Of a DNA stretch of 64,000 nt, positions 8,412 through 16,756 are shown one piece after another. Numbering within the stretch: position 1 is the stretch's first letter; the number at the start of each line of letters is the position of its first letter. The stretch comes from Nonomuraea polychroma. Lineage in GTDB: Bacteria > Actinomycetota > Actinomycetes > Streptosporangiales > Streptosporangiaceae. The stretch spans positions 10,443,501 to 10,507,500 of the forward strand of contig NZ_SAUN01000001.1 in NCBI RefSeq assembly GCF_004011505.1, written 5' to 3'. Position numbers and translations under genes: made by a program. The notes beneath the pieces were generated by a model. That model ran no database searches. It was not told the origin of the DNA and saw only the letters and a list, made by a program, of their open reading frames with translations.

Positions 8412-9015
8412 CCGCTGCTTGGAGGTCGGAGAGGAAGCCCGCGTAGGCGGCGTCCCTGTCCGGCGCGCGCAACACGGCCGACGGGTGGATGGTGGCCACG
8501 GCGAGCGCGTTCCCGAGCGGCATCGGCTCGCCCCTGTGCTGCGTGACCCGGAACGTCCGCCCCAGCAGCGCCTGCGCGGCCGTCGCACCCAGCACCACGA
8601 TCACCGCGGGATCCACCACGGCCAGCTCCGCGTCGAGCCATGGATGGCAGGCCGCGACTTCGGCGGCCGTCGGCTTCTGGTGAATACGCCTTTTCCCGCG
8701 CGGCACGAAGGAAAAGTGCTTGACCGCGTTGGTGACGTAAACGTCGTCACGCGGAATACCAGCTTCCGCCAGCCCTTTGTCCAGAATGCGGCCCGCCGGA
8801 CCGACGAACGGATGGCCCTGACGGTCCTCCTGGTCCCCGGGCTGCTCGCCCACCAGCATGAACGTCGCCTGGCCAGGTCCTTCACCGAAAACCGTCTGCG
8901 TGGCGTTCCTGTACAGGCCGCACCCCTGGCAGCCTGCGGCGGCGCGGCGCAGCGATTCGAGATCCAACTGGTCGGGAAGGAACTCGGCCGCGCTGTTGTT
9001 GCCGTCCTTATCCAT
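8398..9015 (-). CDS. udgX: UdgX-type uracil-DNA glycosylase
   Basis: A 205-aa member of the uracil-DNA glycosylase superfamily. It has motif A GEQPGDQEDRQGHPFVGPAG (about 56-75), the TNAVKHF segment, and the diagnostic KRRIH motif at 108-112. In characterised UdgX proteins this histidine (His112 here) forms a covalent bond to the DNA abasic sugar after uracil excision. IHPSAVLRA is motif B, and Cys29, Cys32 and Cys123 fit the Fe-S cluster of family 4-like enzymes. ATG 9015 is chosen (GGGAGA upstream); longer in-frame starts add unrelated sequence. It removes uracil from DNA and stays attached. It is divergent from the IdeR-like gene; the stop lies inside a tandem repeat. Confidence 0.92.
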   Translation of the reverse strand: MDKDGNNSAAEFLPDQLDLESLRRAAAGCQGCGLYRNATQTVFGEGPGQATFMLVGEQPGDQEDRQGHPFVGPAGRILDKGLAEAGIPRDDVYVTNAVKHFSFVPRGKRRIHQKPTAAEVAACHPWLDAELAVVDPAVIVVLGATAAQALLGRTFRVTQHRGEPMPLGNALAVATIHPSAVLRAPDRDAAYAGFLSDLQAAARAA

Positions 9016-9151
9016 CGTCGGTCGTTCTCCCAATAGGGTTCCTGTGAGCCCTGTGCCCGAGGCGGGCGGGCTCAGTCCTAGGTCGGGTGGGTCAGCGTGC
9101 AGAGGCACCCAAACGCCACGACCGGCGTACCATTCAGTTGGGAGGACTGTC

Positions 9152-9856
9152 TTGACCGCACACGGCCTGATCGATACGACGGAGATGTATCTCCGCACGA
9201 TTTACGAGCTCGAGGAAGAGGGCATCGTCCCCCTTCGCGCGCGCATCGCCGAGCGGCTGCAACAGAGCGGCCCCACGGTGAGCCAGACGGTCGCGCGCAT
9301 GGAGCGTGACGGACTCGTCCGCGTCGAGGGCGACCGGCACCTGTCGATGACCGAGCTCGGCCGCCAGCTCGCCACGCGGGTGATGCGCAAGCACCGGCTC
9401 GCGGAGTGCCTGCTGACCCAGGTGATCGGGCTTCCCTGGGAAGAGGTGCACATAGAGGCGTGCCGCTGGGAGCACGTCATGTCGGAGTCCGTGGAGGCGC
9501 GGCTGGTGACGTTGCTCGACAACCCCACCGTGTGCCCGCACGGAAACCCCATCCCCGGGCTTGCGGAGCTGGGCGCCAAGGAGCCGGCCGAGGCCGGCGC
9601 CAACCAGTTGACGTCCATGTGCGACGTGGCAGGACCGAGAGATATACCCGTCGTCGTCCGGCGAATTAGCGAACAAGTGCAAAGTGATCCCGCTGTGATG
9701 CTTAAACTCAAGCAAGTTGGGATACAACCCGGACGCGAGGTCACGCTCGCGGCGAGCGACGACGGTGTGCGGGTGACAGGTGACGGTGACGCGAACGACA
9801 CTCCCGCGGAGCTTCCGCGCGATGTTGCCGCGCACGTATTTGTCTCCAAGCGCTGA
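9152..9856 (+). CDS. ideR: Iron-dependent transcriptional repressor, DtxR/IdeR family
   Basis: A 234-aa protein with the three DtxR domains. The N-terminal winged helix (IDTTEMYLRTIYELEEEG onward) is followed by a dimerisation/metal domain with CRWEHVMS, whose Cys, Glu and His correspond to DtxR residues 102, 105 and 106; Met12 matches DtxR Met10. A C-terminal SH3-like domain ends the protein. In this family Fe(II) binding allows repression of siderophore and iron-uptake genes. TTG 9152 is the start: GGGAGGA sits 5-6 bases upstream and the family begins a few residues before IDTTEMYL. It is divergent from udgX. Confidence 0.93.
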   Translation: MTAHGLIDTTEMYLRTIYELEEEGIVPLRARIAERLQQSGPTVSQTVARMERDGLVRVEGDRHLSMTELGRQLATRVMRKHRLAECLLTQVIGLPWEEVHIEACRWEHVMSESVEARLVTLLDNPTVCPHGNPIPGLAELGAKEPAEAGANQLTSMCDVAGPRDIPVVVRRISEQVQSDPAVMLKLKQVGIQPGREVTLAASDDGVRVTGDGDANDTPAELPRDVAAHVFVSKR

Positions 9857-9979
9857 CGCGCGCGCGGCTGCTTGGTTGAATCCCTCCTGGGAGGCCCTCC
9901 ACTCTCCCCTGGCCAAGACTGTTGCAGGAGCGCTCGTGGTTCGCTTTGCATGCTCGCCACCCCGAGGAGTGGTCTCCGG

Positions 9980-12196
9980 ATGAAGCGTTGGGGGGATCTG
10001 TCACAAGATGCGGCTGATCACCTTGCTGCCGGATCCGTGCTAGACCACGCGGAAATGGCGGTGGTCGTCACCGACCGTTTCAGCAACCTCCTCTATTGGA
10101 ACCCGTTCGCCGAGAAGCTCTTCGGTCGCCCTGGCGCCGCCAGAGGCACGTCCATCCTGTCCCTCGGGATCATGGAGAGGGACCACCCGCTGGCGATCGA
10201 GCTGGCCAAGCACGTGCTCAAGGGCGGCGTGTGGGAGGGCACGTTCGACGTCAAGCGCGGCGACGGCGCCATCGTCTACGTGCGCGCCCAAGCCGTGCCG
10301 TTGCGCCACCCGTCGGGATCGGTGACCGGCATCGTCATCATGGCGCGCGAGGCGCTGCGCAGCAACGAGCGGGAAAAGGACCGGTTCGGGCTGCTCGAGC
10401 GCATCGGCGAGCGGCTGGCCGCCTCCCTCTACGTCGAGGAGACGCTCAAGCGCGTCGCCGAGATGCTCGTCCCGCAGTTCGCCGACCACTGCTTCATCGA
10501 GTTGATGGAGGGCGACCGGCTCGTCCGCCGGGTCTCACAACACGTGCAGGGGTGGACGCCGCCGTCGGGCACATGGAAGCCGGTGGGCGCGGAGATCCGC
10601 TACCCCGCCGGCCACTACGCGGACGCGGCGCTGCGCCGCCAGGAGACCATCCTCGTCGAGGACTTCTCCAGCAGCAGCTACCCGGCCCCCCATGACGACA
10701 GCGCGCGACTGTGCGGCGAGATCGGCATGACCTCGGCCATCGTCGCCCCCCTGCTGGTGCGCGGCGAGACCCTCGGCCTGATGTACCTCGGTCTGTCCAA
10801 CCTCACCGACCGCCGCAGCCCTCATTACGACGCCTTCGACCGCGACTTCGTGGGCGCCATCGCCACCAGGGTCGCGCTGGCGATCGACAACGCCCTGCTG
10901 TTCGAGGAGGAGCGGCACACGGCGGAGTCGTTCCAGAAATACCTGCTGCCGAGGGCGCTGCCGCAGCTCGACGGCCTGGAGATCGCGGTGCGCTACTACC
11001 CGGCGGCGCCGCTCGCCTCCCACGGACAGGGCATCCAGACCCAGGTGGGCGGCGACTGGTACGACGTGATCCCGCTGTCCGCCGGTCGCGTCGGCATCGT
11101 GATCGGCGACGTCGAGGGCAGGGGCGCCAAGGCGGCGGCCATCATGGGCCAGCTGCGCGCCGCACTACGGGCCTTCGCGCAGGACGACAAGTCGCCCGCC
11201 GACATCCTGGCCAGGCTTGATGAGTGGACCCGCATCATCGCCACCCCCGAGCAGGACGACAACGGCGCCGACGTCAGCATCCCGCCCATCGTGACCTGCC
11301 AATACCTCGTCTACGACGCCTGGTCCCGGCAGCTGTCCTTCGCCAACGCGGGGCACGCCCCGCCGCTGCTGCTGGTCGACGGCCAGTGCGTCGAGCTGGA
11401 CATCGAGGAGGTCGGCCAGCCGCTCGGCGTACGCGCCAAGGGCATGCACGCCGACCTCGTCTACAAGGAGGAGACGCGCACGCTGCCTCCGGGTGCGGCG
11501 CTGCTCCTCTACACCGACGGCCTGGTCGACCGCCGCCCCAGCCGCGACGGCAGGATGCCGAGCGACGCCGAGACGCTCGGCGTGCTGTGCGAGAAACTCG
11601 CCAAGATGTCCGACGCCGACGTCGAGCGCGTCGCCGACGCCGCCACGGTGGCGGTGCCCGGCGAGATCGACGACGACATGGCGATCCTGGTCGTGCGCTC
11701 CAGCGACGTGGACCTCGACGTCGAGGAGCGCACGTTCCCCGCCCAGCCGATCATGGTCGGTGAGGCGCGCCGGATGGCCTCGGAGGCGTTCGCCGGCTGG
11801 AACGTGCCCGAAGAGCGCGCCGAGCTGGCCTGCCTGCTGGTCTCCGAGGTTGTGACGAACGTCGTCCTGCACGCCGCCGGCGCCGGCGTGCCGCGCAGGG
11901 AGCTGGTCGTGGAAGGGCCGCCGCTGCCGTTCGAGGAGTCCTGGGACATGCCGGGTTTCGAGGACGAAGTGGTCGGCGACAAGGAGTTCACGCTGCGGCT
12001 GCGCCGGGGCGAGGAGGCGGTCTGGGTCGAGGTCTTCGACCAGGACCTGCGCCTGCCGCGGATCCGCAGCGCGGGGGAGAACGACGAGGGCGGGCGCGGC
12101 CTCTACCTCGTCGACCAGTTGGCCAGACGCTGGGGATCGCGACCTACCAGGGAAGGCAAAGCCGTCTGGTTCGAGATTCCCACCCGTGGCAGGTGA
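9980..12196 (+). CDS. PAS-GAF-SpoIIE phosphatase with C-terminal HATPase domain
   Basis: A 738-aa cytoplasmic signalling protein. A PAS domain (about 20-125) is followed by a GAF domain (about 140-315), then a PP2C-type SpoIIE phosphatase with GGDWYD, GDVEGRG and LLYTDGL metal-binding motifs (about 320-580). The C-terminal third has an anti-sigma-type HATPase: the N-box SEVVTNVVLHA and the glycine box GRGLYLVDQL. Such fusions set the phosphorylation state of STAS antagonists in response to a ligand sensed by PAS/GAF. ATG 9980 has GAGGAG 10 bases upstream; the frame continues to 9872 but that extension lacks support. It is followed 17 bases later by a hydrolase. Confidence 0.9.
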   Translation: MKRWGDLSQDAADHLAAGSVLDHAEMAVVVTDRFSNLLYWNPFAEKLFGRPGAARGTSILSLGIMERDHPLAIELAKHVLKGGVWEGTFDVKRGDGAIVYVRAQAVPLRHPSGSVTGIVIMAREALRSNEREKDRFGLLERIGERLAASLYVEETLKRVAEMLVPQFADHCFIELMEGDRLVRRVSQHVQGWTPPSGTWKPVGAEIRYPAGHYADAALRRQETILVEDFSSSSYPAPHDDSARLCGEIGMTSAIVAPLLVRGETLGLMYLGLSNLTDRRSPHYDAFDRDFVGAIATRVALAIDNALLFEEERHTAESFQKYLLPRALPQLDGLEIAVRYYPAAPLASHGQGIQTQVGGDWYDVIPLSAGRVGIVIGDVEGRGAKAAAIMGQLRAALRAFAQDDKSPADILARLDEWTRIIATPEQDDNGADVSIPPIVTCQYLVYDAWSRQLSFANAGHAPPLLLVDGQCVELDIEEVGQPLGVRAKGMHADLVYKEETRTLPPGAALLLYTDGLVDRRPSRDGRMPSDAETLGVLCEKLAKMSDADVERVADAATVAVPGEIDDDMAILVVRSSDVDLDVEERTFPAQPIMVGEARRMASEAFAGWNVPEERAELACLLVSEVVTNVVLHAAGAGVPRRELVVEGPPLPFEESWDMPGFEDEVVGDKEFTLRLRRGEEAVWVEVFDQDLRLPRIRSAGENDEGGRGLYLVDQLARRWGSRPTREGKAVWFEIPTRGR

Positions 12197-12212
12197 GTGA
12201 TTCACTGGCGGC

Positions 12213-12989
12213 ATGGAGCTGGCCTTTGATCGGCGGGGCTCCGGCCCGCCGCTGATCCTCATCCACGGCATCGGTCACCACTGGCAGGCGTGGTCGCCGG
12301 TGATGGATCGTCTGGCCGCCTTCCGCACCGTGATCGCGGTCGACCTGCCCGGGTTCGGGGCGTCGCCGGGGTTTCCTGACCGCGTCCCGTACACCGCCGA
12401 GTCGCTGGCCAACGCGGTCGAGTCGTTCTGCGCGTTGCTGGGCATCCGGGAGCCGCACGTGGCGGGCAACTCGCTCGGCGGGTACATCGCGCTGGAGCTG
12501 GCCTCGCGCGGCGTCGTACGTACGGCGACCGCGTTGTCGCCGGCCGGCTTCTGGTCCCGCGCCGAGCTGCTCTACTGCCGGACCGTGCTGCGCGCGCTGC
12601 GGGCCACCGCCCGGGCGATGCCGCCCGAGCAGGCCGTCAGGACGGCGGAGAGCCCGTTCCTCCGTGCCCTGTCCACCGGCGTGCTGGTCGCCCACCCGTC
12701 GAGGCTGGAGCCGGCCGCGCTGCTCGCGGCCACGCGGGCGCTGGCGGCGTCGACCGGGTTCGACGAGACGCTGGAGTCGTTCGCCGGGGTGATGCCGCCG
12801 GCGCCGCCCAAGACGCAGATCACGATCGCGTGGGGCGAGCACGACCGGCTGCTGCCGCGCCGTCAGGCGGTACGCGCGGCTCGGTGGTCGGGACAGCGGG
12901 TCAAGCTGCTGAAGGGCTGCGGGCACGTACCGATGAGCGACGACCCGGACCTCGTGGCCCGCGTCCTCCTGGAGTCCTCGGATTCATGA
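12213..12989 (+). CDS. Alpha/beta hydrolase
   Basis: A 258-aa alpha/beta-hydrolase. The oxyanion segment is LILIHGIGHHW, nucleophile Ser87 lies in GNSLGG, the acid is probably the Asp in WGEHDRLLP, and the histidine is in GCGHVPM near the end. The family includes esterases, lipases and C-C hydrolases; nothing here fixes the substrate. It begins 17 bases after the phosphatase gene, so the two may share a transcript. Confidence 0.83.
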   Translation: MELAFDRRGSGPPLILIHGIGHHWQAWSPVMDRLAAFRTVIAVDLPGFGASPGFPDRVPYTAESLANAVESFCALLGIREPHVAGNSLGGYIALELASRGVVRTATALSPAGFWSRAELLYCRTVLRALRATARAMPPEQAVRTAESPFLRALSTGVLVAHPSRLEPAALLAATRALAASTGFDETLESFAGVMPPAPPKTQITIAWGEHDRLLPRRQAVRAARWSGQRVKLLKGCGHVPMSDDPDLVARVLLESSDS

Positions 12990-13011
12990 CACCGACTTCG
13001 TGAGGTGGACT

Positions 13012-13377
13012 TCATGAGGTCGGCGGCCCTGTGAGATTGGCGGCCATTCGGCGCAGCACGTCCACGGTCGCCTGATATTCCTCCGGGGTCACCCCCGCGC
13101 TCACCTGCCGCCTGAACCGGCCAACCCGCTCGGCGATCTCCGCGTGCGCGGCCTTGCCCGCCTCGGTGAGCCGCTCGTCCGACAGCCACCCTCTCGCCAC
13201 GAGGCGCTCCACGGCTTCTTCCACCCCGTCGAACGGCATGGGCCCGGAGCCGCCGCCCTGCGCCGCGGCGTTGAGCACCTGCCACTCCCTTCGGGTGACG
13301 GTCTCGAGCGCCTGATCCATGGCGCTCTCCAGGAGATTGTCCAGGTGCTTCAACCAATAGCCGATAGGTCTGTCCAT
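13012..13377 (-). CDS. MarR-like winged-helix protein
   Basis: A 121-aa protein resembling short actinobacterial MarR-like regulators. It has an N-terminal helix (YWLKHLDNLLESAMDQAL), a recognition region TRREWQVLNAAAQ, and a wing-like GWLSDERLTEAGKAAHAEI. It is divergent from a second MarR-type gene with only 20 bases between start codons, so each start lies inside or beside the other gene's promoter. The effector and targets are unknown. Confidence 0.75.
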   Translation of the reverse strand: MDRPIGYWLKHLDNLLESAMDQALETVTRREWQVLNAAAQGGGSGPMPFDGVEEAVERLVARGWLSDERLTEAGKAAHAEIAERVGRFRRQVSAGVTPEEYQATVDVLRRMAANLTGPPTS

Positions 13378-13404
13378 AGATGTAAAATACCAACTATATG
13401 TATG
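13375..13404. promoter_or_regulatory. Overlapping divergent promoters and imperfect operator
   Basis: An AT-rich island between two divergent MarR-like genes. Arms catagatgta (13375-13384) and tatatgtatg (13395-13404) form an inverted repeat matching at 8 of 10 positions. A rightward -10-like TAAAAT (13383-13388) and a leftward TATTTT (13389-13384) overlap face to face. Each lies 6-9 bases from its start codon, which predicts leaderless transcripts on both sides. Confidence 0.6.
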
Positions 13405-13838
13405 AAGACAAGGAAATTGCGGAGCTCCGCGAGCTCCGCGCGGTCGAGCGGGCGATGGTCGCCATCAGGCGCAGGCAGAGCAGGCGTGTGCTGGCGAAGG
13501 CCCAGGGCGCCGGGCCTGAGTACGACGTGCTGGATGTGATCGAGGGCGCTCGCGAGCCCGTCACCGTGACCGCGGTCGCGCAGGCGTTGAGCGTGGACCA
13601 GCCGCGGGCAAGCCGGCTCGTGGCCGCGGCCGTGGAGGCGGGGCTGGTCAGGCGCGAGGCCGATCAGGCGGACGGGCGCAGGTCGCACCTGGCGCTGACC
13701 GACAAGGGCAGCGCGGCGCTGGAGCAAGCCCACCGCGCCAGGCAGGCGGCGTTCGCGGCGGCGATGGAGGGGTGGTCGGCGGCCGAGCGCGCCGAGTTCG
13801 CCCGGCTGCTCACCCGCTTCGTCGAGGCGATTCCCTAG
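13398..13838 (+). CDS. MarR family transcriptional regulator
   Basis: A 146-aa MarR-type winged-helix protein. The helix-turn-helix is VTAVAQALSVDQPRASRLVAAAV (two helices read in sequence around 58-80), followed by the wing EADQADGRRSHLALTDKGSAAL with the conserved D-x-R motif, and a C-terminal dimerisation helix. It starts at ATG 13398, inside an AT-rich inverted repeat shared with the divergent gene. It probably represses both genes (inference from architecture). Confidence 0.85.
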   Translation: MYEDKEIAELRELRAVERAMVAIRRRQSRRVLAKAQGAGPEYDVLDVIEGAREPVTVTAVAQALSVDQPRASRLVAAAVEAGLVRREADQADGRRSHLALTDKGSAALEQAHRARQAAFAAAMEGWSAAERAEFARLLTRFVEAIP

Positions 13839-13842
13839 ATCC

Positions 13843-14004
13843 CTAGATCTTTGTCTGGCCCCAGACGAGCAGCATGGCGATGATGAACACGATCATCACG
13901 CCGGCGTAGCCCACGGGACCCAGGCGGAACGCCCGGCGCACGCGATTGAGCCCCCAGGCGACGAGCAACGCCAGGAAGACCAGGAGGATCAGGCCGCCGT
14001 CCAT
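13843..14004 (-). CDS. Small two-helix membrane protein (53 aa)
   Basis: A 53-aa peptide beginning MDGGLILLVFLALLVAWGLN, with a second hydrophobic stretch YAGVMIVFIIAMLLVW separated by a basic loop (RVRRAFRLG). This predicts two membrane helices joined by a short cytosolic turn. ATG 14004 is preceded by GGGGAG. The longer frame reading into the neighbouring acyl-CoA dehydrogenase is a shadow. It lies 44 bases downstream of that gene on the same strand and may share its transcript. Function unknown. Confidence 0.7.
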   Translation of the reverse strand: MDGGLILLVFLALLVAWGLNRVRRAFRLGPVGYAGVMIVFIIAMLLVWGQTKI

Positions 14005-14048
14005 GCTCCCCAGTATGTGGCGTCGGGTGCTCGCCCGCGCGCCAGGAA

Positions 14049-15194
14049 CTAAAAACCGAATGACCGGCCGATGATCTCCTTCATGATCTCGGTCGTGCCG
14101 CCGTAGATGGTCTGGACGCGGCTGTCCAGCCAGGCCTTGGCGACCGGGTACTCCATCATGTAGCCGTACCCGCCGTGGAGCTGGACGCAGCGGTCGATGA
14201 CCTTGTTCTGCAGTTCGGTCGTCCACCACTTGGCCTTGGCCGCGTCCACCGCCGTGAGCTGCTTGGCGTTGAGCGCCAGGATGCACTTGTCGACGTAGTG
14301 GCGGGCGATCTCGGTTTCGGTGGCCAGCTCGGCCAGGACGAACCGGGTGTTCTGGAACGAACCTATGCTGCGGCCGAAGGCCTGGCGGGTCTTGCAGTAC
14401 TCGATGGTCTGCTCCAGGACGGACTCCGCCGCGGCCACCGCCGCCACCGCGATCGACAGGCGTTCCTGGGGCAGGTTGTGCATGAGCTGGAAGAAGCCCT
14501 CGCCGTCGTTCGGGCCGAGGCGGTTGGCGACGGGCACGCGGACGTTCTCGAAGAACAACTCGGCGGTGTCCTGCGCCTTCATGCCGACCTTGTCGAGGTT
14601 GCGTCCCCGGGTGAACCCCTCCATGCCGCGCTCCACGACGATCAACGTCGTGCCCCTGGCCCCCGCCTCCGGGTCGGTCTTGGCCACCACGACCACGAGG
14701 TCGGCGTTGATGCCGTTGGTGATGAACGTCTTCTGCCCGTTGACGACGTAGTGGTCGCCTTCGCGGACGGCGGTGGTCCTGATGCCCTGCAGGTCGCTGC
14801 CCGCACCCGGCTCGCTCATCGCGATCGCCGTGATCAGCTCCCCGGCGGCGAAGCCGGGCAACCACCGCTGCTTCTGCTCGTCATTGGTCAGATCGACGAC
14901 GTACGGCGCCATGACGTCGTTGTGCAGCGAGAAGCCGAGCCCGGTCGCACCGTGCCGCATGATCTCCTCGACGATCACCGTGTTGTACCGGAAATCCGTG
15001 ACGCCCGCGCCGCCGTACTCCTCGGGGACCGAAAAGCCGAACATGCCCAGTTCACCGGCCTTCTTCCACACCTCGCGCGGGACGATGCCGTCCTTCTCCC
15101 ACTGCGCGTGGTGCGGCACCACTTCGCGGGCCATGAACTCGCGCACCGTGTCCCTGAAGAGCAGGTGTTCCTCGTCGAAGAGGTCTCTTTCCAT
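14049..15194 (-). CDS. Acyl-CoA dehydrogenase
   Basis: A 381-aa FAD-dependent acyl-CoA dehydrogenase. The FAD-contact motif AMSEPGAGSDLQGI lies near residues 125-138, the C-terminal helix bundle includes QLHGGYGYMMEYPVAK, and YGGTTEIMKEIIGRS near the end has the family catalytic/FAD region. It performs the first oxidation of acyl-CoA beta-oxidation or of a branched amino-acid-derived CoA. ATG 15194 is chosen because GGGAGG lies 6 bases upstream; a longer start at 15269 adds non-family residues. It is divergent from the sortase cluster. Confidence 0.9.
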   Translation of the reverse strand: MERDLFDEEHLLFRDTVREFMAREVVPHHAQWEKDGIVPREVWKKAGELGMFGFSVPEEYGGAGVTDFRYNTVIVEEIMRHGATGLGFSLHNDVMAPYVVDLTNDEQKQRWLPGFAAGELITAIAMSEPGAGSDLQGIRTTAVREGDHYVVNGQKTFITNGINADLVVVVAKTDPEAGARGTTLIVVERGMEGFTRGRNLDKVGMKAQDTAELFFENVRVPVANRLGPNDGEGFFQLMHNLPQERLSIAVAAVAAAESVLEQTIEYCKTRQAFGRSIGSFQNTRFVLAELATETEIARHYVDKCILALNAKQLTAVDAAKAKWWTTELQNKVIDRCVQLHGGYGYMMEYPVAKAWLDSRVQTIYGGTTEIMKEIIGRSFGF

Positions 15195-15291
15195 CCTTCG
15201 CCTCCCGAACAGGATTCTGTTACTGGACACGGCTTTATCACAAGTGCCAGCGGATGCCTCATTCAGCATGTGTTGCGGGTGTTTTCGCCCC

Positions 15292-15299
15292 TAAGATCT
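15292..15299 (+). promoter_or_regulatory. Candidate promoter element TAAGATCT of surface protein 1
   Basis: The octamer TAAGATCT lies 36 bases before the GTG at 15335 and recurs at 17597-17604 before the second surface-protein gene. Both have GTTG upstream and ACC shortly after. It could hold a -10 hexamer (TAAGAT) or a regulator site; no -35 with standard spacing is evident. Confidence 0.4.
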
Positions 15300-15334
15300 A
15301 CCCTCGGTCTATTTATGGGTGATCGGAGTCTTCC

Positions 15335-16756
15335 GTGAGTCGGTGGCGCAAGGCGTGGATCGCCGCATCGGTCGGTTCCCTCGCGGCGTTAGGTGTGGCA
15401 GTGTTGCCGAACCTGCCCGCATCGGCGGCGCCGGCCGATCTCGAGGTCGAGTACATCTGTACGGCTACAGGATCGAGCAGCATCGTTCGGAACCCTCCGG
15501 TGAAGCTGACGACCTACCTCACCTTCGAGACGGATCTCGTGGTCGGCGGCCCGCTCAACTACTCCTGGAAGCTGGAGTACACCGGCGACGGCAGCACGTT
15601 CCAGTCGCCTGGCTACTTCGGCCCTGGCGGACAGGTGCATGCCATCGGCAACCTCGAGCTCAAGAGCGACTGGCAGGGCATCCTCCAGCCCAGGGGTAGT
15701 GCCGAGCCTGAGAAGGAACTGCGCCCCGACGCCCCCCTCGGCCTGCCTCCGATGCTGAACGACCCCGGCCTGATCAACAAGACGGGCACCATCAGGATCA
15801 CGCCGAAGGACATCGACCTCGACTTCACCCCGCCGGACAACAGCGTGGTCATCAACGACGGTGACGATGCCGACAACCCGAGCGACATGCAGATCGTCTA
15901 CAGCGGCACGTGGATGTCGCGGGACGACCGCCCGTCCTCCGAGCACCACGTGCACAACGACCTGCACGAGACCACGGAACTGAACGCCTCCGCCGAGTTG
16001 AACTTCATCGGCACGAGCGTGAAGTACATCGGGCCGACGGACAAGGACTCGGGACCGGTCAACATCTATATCGACGGCAGCAAGCGGGCCACGGTCGATC
16101 CTTCGCGCGACGCCAACGACGATCCGGTCAATGATGATCTCGAGGGCGGCAAAGTACTGTGGGAGTCGTCCACGCTGAAATACGGCAAGCACGTCATCAA
16201 GGTTGAGAACGCCTCGACCAACTCGGCCAAGCCGATGTGGCTGGACGCGTTCGAGGTCTCGACCGCCACGGCTCAGAAGCCGACCGGTTTCCACAGCGCG
16301 AAGTGCACGCCTGCCAGCCCTCCCGGGTCGATCGTGGTGACCGTCGGGGAGAGGCCGAGCAGCACGCCCCCGACGTCCCCCACGAGCACGCCCCCGACGA
16401 CCACGCCGCCGACCAGTCCGACGAACACGGTGACGCCGACCACCACCACGACGCCCACCAGCAACCCCACCTCGCAGTACACGGAGCCGGGGCTCGTGAG
16501 CGTCATCCCCGGGACAGTGAGCACCGCGACGCCGACCACCACGACGTCCGTGAAGCCGACGGCGACGAAGTATGTGAGACCGCAGATCGCCAAGACGCCC
16601 AAGGGCGGAGTGGAGACCGGTGAGTTGCCCGATCCACCCGTGGACACGGGGGCGTACGGACTGATCGCGAGCGGATCCGCGATGATCATGGGCAGTGCGG
16701 CCGGAGGCCTGCTGTTGTGGCGCCGCCGCACCGCGCACGCCGGAGGTGTGAAGTGA
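15335..16756 (+). CDS. Sortase-anchored surface protein 1
   Basis: A 473-aa exported protein. The N-terminal signal peptide (MSRWRKAWIAASVGSLAALG...) ends near ASA-AP around residue 31. The mature part opens with LEVEYICTATG. A beta-sandwich-like region (about 185-310, with FIGTSVKYIGP and YIDGSKRATVD) resembles carbohydrate-binding or galactose-binding-like folds. A Thr/Pro-rich stalk (about 335-415) leads to KTPKGGVETG (420-429), a hydrophobic helix and a WRRR stop. This is the layout of a sortase substrate, and a class F sortase overlaps its stop codon. GTG 15335 has GGAG 7 bases upstream. Ligand and role are unknown; cell-wall display is inferred. Confidence 0.75.
   Translation: MSRWRKAWIAASVGSLAALGVAVLPNLPASAAPADLEVEYICTATGSSSIVRNPPVKLTTYLTFETDLVVGGPLNYSWKLEYTGDGSTFQSPGYFGPGGQVHAIGNLELKSDWQGILQPRGSAEPEKELRPDAPLGLPPMLNDPGLINKTGTIRITPKDIDLDFTPPDNSVVINDGDDADNPSDMQIVYSGTWMSRDDRPSSEHHVHNDLHETTELNASAELNFIGTSVKYIGPTDKDSGPVNIYIDGSKRATVDPSRDANDDPVNDDLEGGKVLWESSTLKYGKHVIKVENASTNSAKPMWLDAFEVSTATAQKPTGFHSAKCTPASPPGSIVVTVGERPSSTPPTSPTSTPPTTTPPTSPTNTVTPTTTTTPTSNPTSQYTEPGLVSVIPGTVSTATPTTTTSVKPTATKYVRPQIAKTPKGGVETGELPDPPVDTGAYGLIASGSAMIMGSAAGGLLLWRRRTAHAGGVK

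Noticed and set aside
9872..9979. Extended N-terminus of the SpoIIE-type protein
   Set aside because: No ribosome site before 9872, while GAGGAG precedes ATG 9980 and the PAS domain begins soon after.
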